A DNA stretch of 12,204 nucleotides, taken from an uncultured Peptococcaceae bacterium. Lineage in GTDB: Bacteria > Bacillota > Peptococcia > Peptococcales > Peptococcaceae. The stretch lies in contig CABUKW010000090.1 of assembly GCA_902492275.1 (NCBI GenBank), positions 1-12,204 of the forward strand, in the 5' to 3' direction. Made by a program: the position numbers and the translations under genes. The notes under the pieces were generated by a model, which saw only the letters and a program-made list of their open reading frames with translations, searched no databases and was not told the origin of the DNA. How positions within the stretch are numbered: position 1 is the stretch's first letter; each line of letters begins with the position of its first letter. Below, one piece after another: positions 1 to 6,935 of this stretch.

Positions 1-345
1 CATACATTTCTATATGGTCTTCTTGTAGACCCGTACATTCGCGGATTCGTCAGTCTGCCTGCCAGGGCAAACATTCTAACCATGGGTATTTTATAGACCC
101 TTGGCCTATAGGCAACACAATCTGCCTCCAGACTGCTTTCGGCCACTGCTATGCAGTGACTACGGTTGCTCTCAGCCGTTGTCATGGGGCTTCGTACACC
201 AGCCATTACAGCCGATGCACGCCCATCAAGGGTAGGCGTTTCAGGGCGTTACCCCATCATTCCACCTATCAAACTATCAGTTCTCCGAACAACGGAAAAC
301 CGTTGCTCGTGCGCAGACTTTTTACCGCCTGCGAACGAGTCGCAC
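1..345 (-). mobile_element. Group II intron, 5' part (domain I), partial
   Basis: Read on the minus strand, the coupling-protein gene stops matching its family at base 346. The next bases are GTGCGAC, which fits the GUGYG 5' end of group II introns. The following 345 bases carry no convincing reading frame but are rich in hairpins: CGCAG/CTGCG enclosed by CTCGT/ACGAG in the first 40 bases; GTTTTCCG/CGGAGAAC (8 bp, 5-base loop) next; then CACTGC/GCAGTG, GTTTGCC/GGCAGAC and GGTCT/AGACC; and a longer-range ATGGGG/CCCCAT pair. That is how a domain I looks. The intron lies in the same direction as the host gene, so it could splice from the transcript. Domains II-VI and any reverse transcriptase (LtrA-type) gene would lie left of the window. 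An insertion sequence is the alternative, but no terminal inverted repeat or transposase is visible here. Confidence 0.72.
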
Positions 346-1051
346 TTTCCCAAAATGGATCTGTACTCGACGCCGTTTTAGGCGTTGTATTTTTTATAAA
401 GTTATCGATTAACTTCAGCACATCCTTTTCATCTCTTAAATAAACAAAGGGATTGTAGCAATCCGAATTTTCTGGATTAATCAGATCAAACACCTTTACC
501 TCATATCCCATCGTTTTCAATAGATTTCCCGTTTTTCTAAGCAGCTCCCCTTTTGGGTCTGTAACCAGAAAAGAGCAATTGGCACTCATAATTCCAGGCA
601 AACAAAAAAAGCGCGTCTTACCTGCGCCGGAACCGCCAATGACCAGAATATTCAGATTTCTTCGGTGCTTATAGCCATCCAAACCTAACTGTACATGTTG
701 AGTCAAAATTACATTTTTATCTGGATGTTCTTTATCCATATATCTGCGGCATAGCTCTCTTGGATTGCCCCAACTGGCCGAACCATATTCTTCCCCCGGC
801 CTGCGGTTTTCCTGATTACCGAGAAACAGTGCCACTCCAAAACCATATAAAAATGCCGCCGTCAAGATAAATTTAGGAGTATGCGGCTTAAAGCCAACCA
901 AAACAGGACGCTCCATCCATGCCGAAAAATATCCCATTAAATCAAAAACGGTCATCCCACCATACGCTAAAATCACTGCAAAAAATAAAACAGGAAGAAA
1001 AAGCACCGCCACACAAATGGCGGTGCTTTTCCCATCACAATATCTTTTCAC
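346..1051 (-). CDS. virD4: VirD4/TraG-family type IV coupling protein, 5' exon (interrupted)
   Basis: This family consists of membrane-bound hexameric ATPases that bring the relaxase-DNA complex to the conjugation channel. The first 235 codons are present. Membrane segments lie at about residues 10-31 and 60-77. The stretch EEYGSASWGNP (about 87-97) is typical of Firmicutes VirD4 proteins, the Walker A motif GGSGAGKT is at 139-146, and VTDPKG follows at about 163-168. Family-like sequence continues to SSTDPFWE (228-235), where relatives usually go on with K or A and a helix. Here the frame instead enters the intron and would end spuriously at base 269. The Walker B motif and the rest (usually about 600 residues in all) must lie beyond the intron. 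The start is GTG at 1051, with AAAGGA 8 bases upstream; it lies 19 bases after the surface-protein stop. A terminator-like hairpin lies inside codons 8-18. Confidence 0.88.
998..1030 (-). terminator. Intrinsic-terminator-like hairpin inside the start of virD4
   Basis: On the minus strand, AAAAGCACCGCC (1030-1019) and GGCGGTGCTTTT (1010-999) form a perfect 12-bp stem with an 8-base loop, and the T-run continues to 998. The stem has a GC-rich core, A's before it and U's after it, as in a rho-independent terminator. Oddly, it lies about 20 bases after the GTG start of the coupling protein, within its coding sequence. It could terminate transcripts leaving the surface-protein gene unless ribosomes translating virD4 melt it. 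That role is inferred; the structure is seen directly. Confidence 0.6.
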
Positions 1052-1070
1052 AAAAGTTATCCTTTATCGA

Positions 1071-4000
1071 TCAATAGCCGGTCTTTGGCAAAGTAACAAC
1101 AGTTTTTGTATAAACTGTTGTTACCCAGCGGGATACACCCATCACCCACTGTCCATTATGCAGCCCGCCGACATCTGCAATATTCACAAAGCTGCTGCCA
1201 TTGGCTAAACCCTTTTTAACGGTACCATGCACATAAGCGGTTTCTACCTGTCCAAATCCAGCCTTCACACTACCGAAAATAAACATCACCTCCGTCACAC
1301 GTTCATTGCTGGCTAGACCTAATGCTACTGGCCGCGCTTCCAACACATAGTTTTTGGTAGTAGACAAATTATCTGCTAAAGTTCTGTATTGACCATTTGA
1401 TAGATTTGTTTTATATACCACCTTGTAGGATAATTGCTGGTTATAGGTGCCTGTCACAATTTGATCTAACTGTACCTGTGCAGGCAAAGTATCTCTCCAG
1501 TAAAATGAAGTAAGCGGCACGGTTGAGGTATTCCCAATCTGCGTAATCGTATACTTGATCGGTTGACCCGGCACCACTTCCTTATAGCCGATTTTTTGAA
1601 TCGCAACCCCTGTCGCCACGCTATCATCTTCAACCTCAAAGGTCAGAATCTGCCCTTCATAGTCTAAGTACGCATTCCATACAGTCTGATTGATTGCATA
1701 ATAATCCGGCGCTTTTGTTTCCCGGATGGTATAACGGGATAAGGGCAATAATTTCGATACTGCTCTCCCATTTTTGTCGGTTTTAATCTTATCTACTTGA
1801 TTACCGGCCTTATCATAAATTTCAAAAACAGCGCCTTCCAATAGCGTCCCTTTTGGTAAGCCATTGATTGGATTATCATCAGCGGATTTCTTGATAATCT
1901 GAATCTGTCCTTTTATCGCCGTATTTTCCCAACGAATTTCTGCGGTAGAACCATAGCGGATATAAACGGTCTTTACTTCATCATCAGTCAAATACCCATC
2001 TGCAGCTTTTAATTCCCGTAAGAAATATTTCCCATCTTTTAAGCCTTCATCAATATATACATAACCGTCTTGATCGGACTGATATTCTCCAATTGGATTT
2101 CTGTTCTGGTCATAAAGCAGGAAGGTTGCACCATAGATTCCTTCCCCGGTATTGGCATCTACCTTATGGATTAAAATCTGTGATGCTTTTCGATTGGTCA
2201 GCTCCAACGTTGCAGTTTCTCCATCCTTGACCTCAATCTGCTGTGGGGTAGTATCTGCCAAATACCCTTTCGCCGCTTTCAGCTCTGTAACCTGATACCA
2301 GCCCTTTTCCAGTTCCGGCAACTGAATTGTACCGTTTCGGTCTGTAGTATACTGACCAACTACCTCGCCATTCATTTTCTGAACTTCAAACCGTACGTCT
2401 TCAATCCGTTTACCTGTTTCTGCATCTTTTTTGATAATGGTCAGCCCGCCCACTGGCATATTGGTGAATGTCAATGTTTGCGTGTCATTGGTATTTACCC
2501 GTACAGTCTGCGGCGTAGAATCCAGAATATAACCATCTATGGTTTTCGTTTCCGTCACCACATACGTATCCGGCGGTAACTTTGACAGTGTAATCTGTCC
2601 GTTTTCATCGGTGTAATAAAGTCCATTGCTGGAAATAGCGCCTTCCGCATCCGGCACAAACGTACCGTCTGAGGCAGTGATTTTAAATTCCACACCCTTT
2701 AAGGCTTTGCCGGTAACAGCGTCTTTTTTGACAATGACCAAACCGCCCTGGGGCTGATTCAAAAATTCTAAGGTGTTGACTTCCCCAGCCTGAATCTTGA
2801 TCGTTTTCGGCGTATCATCCAGCACATACCCGTCTTTTGCCCTGGTTTCTCTGGCAATCACGCTCACACCCGGTGTTAAACCGCTAATATGGATCGTTCC
2901 TGCCGAATCGGTCACAAACAAGCCGTCAGAAGTACCAATGACGCCATCATTGCTGTCTGTTACCCGAAACTCTACACCAGCTAACGGCTCTCCGGTCACT
3001 ACATCCTTTTTCACAATGAGAAGCTGCGTCTTAGGCTGATTGGTGAAGGTTAATGTTTGGGTATCTCCCATGCCAACCTGAACGGTCTGCGGCGTGGTGT
3101 CCAACACATACCCGTCTATAGTTTTGGTTTCGGTCACCACATACGTATCCGGCGGCAATTTTGACAGTGTAATCTGCCCGTTTTCATCGGTATAATACAG
3201 ACCGTTTGAGGAGATTGCACCCTCCGCAGCAGGCGTAAAGGTCCCGGCAGAATTTTGAATGCTAAATTCCACACCCTTTAAAGGCTCGCCCGTCACAGCG
3301 TCTTTTTTGACAATGACCAACCCACCCTTCATCTGATTGCGAAACTCTAAGGTCATCGTTTCATTAGCTTTTATCTTGATACTCTGCGGCATATCGTCAA
3401 GGATATATCCATCCTTTGCTCTGCTTTCTTTTACAATCACTGTCAAGCCCGGCTCCAGATTGTCAATCCGAATAGTACCGGCAGAATCAGTCACATATTT
3501 GCCATTGGCGTTGCCAATCACACCGCCCTCACTGTTTGTCACCAAAAACTCTACATCGGATAGTGGTTCCCCGGTCACGGAATCCTTTTTCATGATCAGC
3601 AGACTGCCCATCTTATCGTCCCCAAAGACGACTGTAACCACATCCTGCTCCTGTCCGGATAAATACACAGTTTTGGCGCCATCATTGATGACATATCCAT
3701 CCGGCGCAGAGAGCTCTTCTATCACATAGGCCCCTGCCTTTAATCCGGTAATCACTGCTGTGCCATTGCTGCTAGTTACATACTCCCCGATGGCCGTGCC
3801 GCCGGTACCTGATGTCCCGCCTAAGAAGCGCACTCTGAAATATGCGCCTTCTAATGGTTTCCCGGTATCTGCGTCGACCTTTTTGATGACAATGGCGCTT
3901 TTCGGCGTATTTTCAAAGGTAATGGTCTGGTCTTTATCTGCTTGCATAAACACATCTTTGCTGCTCACGCCAGCTAATTCATAGCCCGATGGCGCGGCAA

Positions 4001-6659
4001 CCTCTTTAATCCGATACCAGCCGACCTCCACCTGGCCTAAATCAATCCTTCCGTCTGCTCCTGTGGTAAAGGTTCCTAGAGCCTCTAGATTGCCTACGCT
4101 GCTGCCGTTTTCCGCATACCACACCTGGAATTTTGCCCCGCTTAGGACATCCTTGGTCACACTGTCTAATTTTTCTATCTGCAAAACCGGTTTGATACTG
4201 TTTTCAAATACAACGGAGGAGGTCTTTCCTTTTTCCAGATAGACGTCTTTTGAAGCTGTGTTTAAAATCACACCGTCAGGCACACTTTTTTCTGTAATGG
4301 TGTACCACCCGGTTTCCAGATTGGTAATTGTGATTTTCCCGGCTGTATCGGTAGTATCATCATCTACCTTCGCGCCGCCTTTTTCTGTAATGGTAAAGAT
4401 AACGCCTGGAATCGGTTTCTTGCTGACCTTCTCCTGCTTTAAAATCTCTAATACCGCCAGCTTCTGGTTATAAAAGACGATTTGTGTTGTTCCGCCCGCT
4501 TCTAATTCCACCGATTTTCTGTTTTCCGGATTTAATTCATAGCCTGGCGCTGCTGTCGTTTCCGTAATTTCATAGCTGCCCGGCACCAGATTTTCCAGTC
4601 GAATTTTGCCGTTATCATCCGTCACAAAATCCTGATTGTAAGTACTGTCAATACCACGAATCTGAAAAGTAGTTCCCGCGATAGGCTTCCCGGTATCCTG
4701 ATCCAGCTTGGTAATTTCTAATTCTGCTTTCTTCTGATTTTCAAATACCAGCTGTGCCGATAGCTGCCCAGGAAATAACTCTACTACCTTGGGGCTTTCT
4801 CCGCTTATCACATACCCTGCAGGCGCTTTGGTTTCTGTTACCTGATAGCTTCCCGCCGGTAAATCCTCCACCATAATCCTGCCCCGCTCATCGGTCTGAT
4901 AGGAGCCTGAAAAATCATTGTCAATCCCTTCAATTTGAAAGGCTGCGCCAGCCAAAGGAATATCATTGTTCGGATCATATTTATAAATGGAGATACCAGG
5001 CTTATGAGGATTCACCCCATGATAGGTTGTTGTTTCACCGCTTGTCACTGTGACGGTTTCTTTTTTGCTATCCAGAATATAATGCTCCGGCGCTTTGATT
5101 TCCTGAATACTGTAGCTGCCCGGCTTTAATTTTGTAATACTGGCCATGCCGGTCCCATCGGTAGTCACATCGGTGGTAAAGCTGTACGTGTCATTGGCTC
5201 CCGGCAGATAGGTCACACGGAATACTGCGCCTGCCAGATACTGATTGGTATCCTGATCCGTCTTTTCGATTAACAGATTGCCATAGGGCTCATTGACAAA
5301 GGTCACGGTAAAGCTATCCTGCACTAAACCGCCTTCGCCGTTTGCAATGGTGGTAATGGTCTGATTGGCGTCTTTGCTGATCAGATATCCATAAGGCGCT
5401 TCCACCTCTATGATACTGTAGGTCTGATAGGGCGTACCGTTTTCTAACGGCTCATAATGCTCGATATATGTGCCGTCATGGGGGTCGGGAAGCTCTGCCT
5501 TGATATAGGTATTGGCGTCAATAGGGAATGAGAATTTTCCTTGGCTGTCGGTACCAAAGCTGCCGATCTCCGCACCATCCTTTAAAACCCGAAACACGGC
5601 CCCGGCTAAAGGCTGATTGTTACTGTCTTTTTTATAGACTGTCACCTTGCCATCTTCCACCACCGGTTTTTCCGGCTCCTCCGGTGTTACCGGCTGGTCG
5701 GGAATGGTCGTTTCACCATACGTAAAAGTTGCATCACTGACCGAAGTATTAATCGGATCATACGTTGCATAATAATCCTGACAGTCGCTTTGTGCCGTTT
5801 TTGCATAATATACTGCATTGTCTTTTGCCTGTACATAAAGCTTTACATCAAAATCTACATTGGCTGCGTCTGCCTTTGGCACTCTGACCTTAAAGTCATC
5901 GCCCACTGCAAAAGTTGCCTTTTCCTGATGATTTAAGTCTGTTATTTTGGCCGAGGACGGTGCATTTTTGAGTAACACCTGTACGCTATGAGCAGCACTG
6001 TAGTTGGCGGTAATCGTATAGGTCTGTTCCACATAACCGTCTTTTTCAGCAGCTTCTCCGGAGCTGGTCAGTTTACATTCTAACTCCACCGGAATGCTCT
6101 GCCAATTCTGCGCGGCCTGGTAGATTTGATCCATAGCGGCCTTTACTCGCTCTCCCTGCTCAGTGCCATCACTTTTCCATAAAGAATAATCCCAATTACC
6201 GGCCAGAGTCCACACAACATTGCGGGTCGCATAGTAGGCTTCCTTGTTGGTTGTAAGTCCCAATTCTTCCGGCTGTTTATAAGGATACCCGTTCATGATG
6301 GCTCCATAAATCTTCGGGCTTTGCACAGTTTGGGTTAATTCCGCGTCGCGATCTCCTAAATTATTAACGCCTAACTGGTCGGGAATCACACAATAACAAG
6401 GATAGTTATTCGTCACTCCATTTCGATTTTGTCCCTGAAAATAGGCAAAATACCCATTTTTCGCTTTGCCGTTATATAACATGCATTTAATAGGCGTAGC
6501 CTTATCCGCGATAATATGAATATTTAACTCCCGCAAGGCTTCCTCCGGACTGGATGCTGCAAAGGCCGGCGTTATCCCACTTAGAAATGTGACACATAAA
6601 AAAACAACCAGCATAATCATACTGGTCGTTCGCTTCATTCTTTGATTAGTAAAATCCAT
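1071..6659 (-). CDS. Giant Cna_B-repeat, thioester-domain-like surface protein ending in LPKTG (1862 aa)
   Basis: A secreted adhesin or pilin-like protein. The start at 6659 has AGGAGG 8 bases upstream. The signal peptide is residues 1-34 (AFA|AS). Residues about 45-190 resemble a TQXA/thioester domain, with CYCVIP holding Cys88 and Cys90, but the usual TQxAxW motif reads TRNVVW (145-150), so the cross-linking Gln is Arg146. Then come about 14 Cna_B/SpaA-type domains, starting near residues 337, 459, 553, 643, 734, 823, 920, 1017, 1111, 1211, 1305, 1403, 1493 and 1583. Most have the pattern xIxKxD..TG..L.G..F, then xxE, then FxN, that places Lys, Glu and Asn for intramolecular isopeptide bonds. 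Residues 1683-1855 form a different C-terminal domain. The protein ends TLPKTGY with no hydrophobic segment or basic tail after the motif. A sortase is encoded about 2.9 kb upstream. Likely role: cell contact or attachment during conjugation (inferred). Confidence 0.88.
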   Translation of the reverse strand: MDFTNQRMKRTTSMIMLVVFLCVTFLSGITPAFAASSPEEALRELNIHIIADKATPIKCMLYNGKAKNGYFAYFQGQNRNGVTNNYPCYCVIPDQLGVNNLGDRDAELTQTVQSPKIYGAIMNGYPYKQPEELGLTTNKEAYYATRNVVWTLAGNWDYSLWKSDGTEQGERVKAAMDQIYQAAQNWQSIPVELECKLTSSGEAAEKDGYVEQTYTITANYSAAHSVQVLLKNAPSSAKITDLNHQEKATFAVGDDFKVRVPKADAANVDFDVKLYVQAKDNAVYYAKTAQSDCQDYYATYDPINTSVSDATFTYGETTIPDQPVTPEEPEKPVVEDGKVTVYKKDSNNQPLAGAVFRVLKDGAEIGSFGTDSQGKFSFPIDANTYIKAELPDPHDGTYIEHYEPLENGTPYQTYSIIEVEAPYGYLISKDANQTITTIANGEGGLVQDSFTVTFVNEPYGNLLIEKTDQDTNQYLAGAVFRVTYLPGANDTYSFTTDVTTDGTGMASITKLKPGSYSIQEIKAPEHYILDSKKETVTVTSGETTTYHGVNPHKPGISIYKYDPNNDIPLAGAAFQIEGIDNDFSGSYQTDERGRIMVEDLPAGSYQVTETKAPAGYVISGESPKVVELFPGQLSAQLVFENQKKAELEITKLDQDTGKPIAGTTFQIRGIDSTYNQDFVTDDNGKIRLENLVPGSYEITETTAAPGYELNPENRKSVELEAGGTTQIVFYNQKLAVLEILKQEKVSKKPIPGVIFTITEKGGAKVDDDTTDTAGKITITNLETGWYTITEKSVPDGVILNTASKDVYLEKGKTSSVVFENSIKPVLQIEKLDSVTKDVLSGAKFQVWYAENGSSVGNLEALGTFTTGADGRIDLGQVEVGWYRIKEVAAPSGYELAGVSSKDVFMQADKDQTITFENTPKSAIVIKKVDADTGKPLEGAYFRVRFLGGTSGTGGTAIGEYVTSSNGTAVITGLKAGAYVIEELSAPDGYVINDGAKTVYLSGQEQDVVTVVFGDDKMGSLLIMKKDSVTGEPLSDVEFLVTNSEGGVIGNANGKYVTDSAGTIRIDNLEPGLTVIVKESRAKDGYILDDMPQSIKIKANETMTLEFRNQMKGGLVIVKKDAVTGEPLKGVEFSIQNSAGTFTPAAEGAISSNGLYYTDENGQITLSKLPPDTYVVTETKTIDGYVLDTTPQTVQVGMGDTQTLTFTNQPKTQLLIVKKDVVTGEPLAGVEFRVTDSNDGVIGTSDGLFVTDSAGTIHISGLTPGVSVIARETRAKDGYVLDDTPKTIKIQAGEVNTLEFLNQPQGGLVIVKKDAVTGKALKGVEFKITASDGTFVPDAEGAISSNGLYYTDENGQITLSKLPPDTYVVTETKTIDGYILDSTPQTVRVNTNDTQTLTFTNMPVGGLTIIKKDAETGKRIEDVRFEVQKMNGEVVGQYTTDRNGTIQLPELEKGWYQVTELKAAKGYLADTTPQQIEVKDGETATLELTNRKASQILIHKVDANTGEGIYGATFLLYDQNRNPIGEYQSDQDGYVYIDEGLKDGKYFLRELKAADGYLTDDEVKTVYIRYGSTAEIRWENTAIKGQIQIIKKSADDNPINGLPKGTLLEGAVFEIYDKAGNQVDKIKTDKNGRAVSKLLPLSRYTIRETKAPDYYAINQTVWNAYLDYEGQILTFEVEDDSVATGVAIQKIGYKEVVPGQPIKYTITQIGNTSTVPLTSFYWRDTLPAQVQLDQIVTGTYNQQLSYKVVYKTNLSNGQYRTLADNLSTTKNYVLEARPVALGLASNERVTEVMFIFGSVKAGFGQVETAYVHGTVKKGLANGSSFVNIADVGGLHNGQWVMGVSRWVTTVYTKTVVTLPKTGY
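1093..1124 (-). repeat. Perfect 13-bp inverted repeat near the 3' end of the surface-protein gene
   Basis: GTAACAACAGTTT and AAACTGTTGTTAC are exact reverse complements separated by 6 bases. In RNA they form a 13-bp hairpin just before the LPKTG codons. The peptide encoded is VTTVYTKTVVT. Only three U's follow, so it is a poor terminator by itself. With the hairpin at 998-1030 it brackets the boundary between the surface protein and the coupling protein. RNA processing, a barrier to 3' decay, or control of virD4 translation are possible roles, all inferred. Confidence 0.65.
2454..3611 (-). repeat. Tandem duplication of a two-domain Cna_B unit
   Basis: Within the surface protein, residues 1017-1210 (two Cna_B domains) are followed by residues 1211-1402 with the same A-B order. 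The B copies share GLYYTDENGQITLSKLPPDT and the TYVVTETKTIDGY that follows. The A copies share TDSAGTI, RAKDGY(I/V)LDD and TIKI-type strands. Nucleotide identity between the B copies is clearly high by eye around 2535-2620 and 3120-3205. Other Cna_B domains in the protein are much more diverged, so this A-B pair was probably duplicated recently by unequal recombination or slippage. Confidence 0.75.
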
Positions 6660-6686
6660 GTTCCTTTCCTCCTAATAATTTTTTGC

Positions 6687-6725
6687 AAAATAAAAAGAAG
6701 CTATTTATTTCTCATAAACAGCTTC
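6687..6725 (-). terminator. Terminator or attenuator just upstream of the surface-protein gene
   Basis: On the minus strand GAAGCTGTTTAT and ATAAATAGCTTC form a 12-bp stem (one G-U pair) with loop GAGAA, followed directly by TTTTTATTTT. This has the form of an intrinsic terminator. It ends only about 28 bases before the start codon of the surface-protein gene, and the AGGAGG site lies in between, so there is no room for a normal promoter downstream. The gene must depend on read-through or antitermination, or on a promoter overlapping the hairpin. Confidence 0.7.
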
Positions 6726-6733
6726 CCGTAAAC

Positions 6734-6874
6734 TCATAATTCAACAGTTTCTATTTCTTCTAATGCTGCTTCCAGTTCTGCAAAGACCTGTGCAGCGTCT
6801 TTAACAAATCCTTTTTCTAAATCTGCTTCTCCTTGTTCCAACAAAAGATATATCTCCTTTAGACACTCCTGCAT
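6734..6874 (-). CDS. Small acidic helical protein, 46 aa, function unknown
   Basis: I do not recognise this protein. The start ATG at 6874 is chosen because AAGGGG lies 7 bases upstream. A longer frame from a TTG at 6934 has no matching ribosome site and begins on top of the preceding stop. The product begins MQECLKEIYLLLEQGEADLE and is rich in Glu, Leu and Ala, with heptad-like spacing of hydrophobic residues that predicts one or two amphipathic helices. It has no signal peptide or membrane helix. It sits 61 bases after the ATPase stop and just before the terminator at 6725, so it is probably the last gene of the ATPase transcript, or a leftover element gene displaced by it. Confidence 0.55.
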   Translation of the reverse strand: MQECLKEIYLLLEQGEADLEKGFVKDAAQVFAELEAALEEIETVEL

Positions 6875-6935
6875 ATTTGAACCCCTTTTCGTTAAAAAAT
6901 CCATCTTACACGCTTTCCTGATACCATCTCCCAAA

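Noticed and set aside
291..300. Intron bases reading TTTTCC, which can pair with GGGAAA, as EBS1
   Set aside because: They lie within 55 bases of the intron start, inside an 8-bp hairpin; EBS1 is normally much further into domain I.
269..345. Taking the coupling-protein reading frame to end at 269 as a natural short protein
   Set aside because: The residues after FWE are unlike the family and begin exactly at a GTGCGAC intron-like boundary; the frame there is accidental.
2797..3984. Several plus-strand open frames opposite the surface-protein gene (and others elsewhere on the plus strand)
   Set aside because: They mirror the repeated Cna_B codons and lack ribosome sites, family likeness and independent context.
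1400..5650. Regular repeats as a CRISPR or satellite array
   Set aside because: They are in frame, about 90 residues long and diverged, and encode Cna_B domains.
6875..6934. TTG start giving a 66-residue small protein
   Set aside because: No ribosome site upstream and overlap with the ATPase stop region; the ATG at 6874 has AAGGGG well placed.
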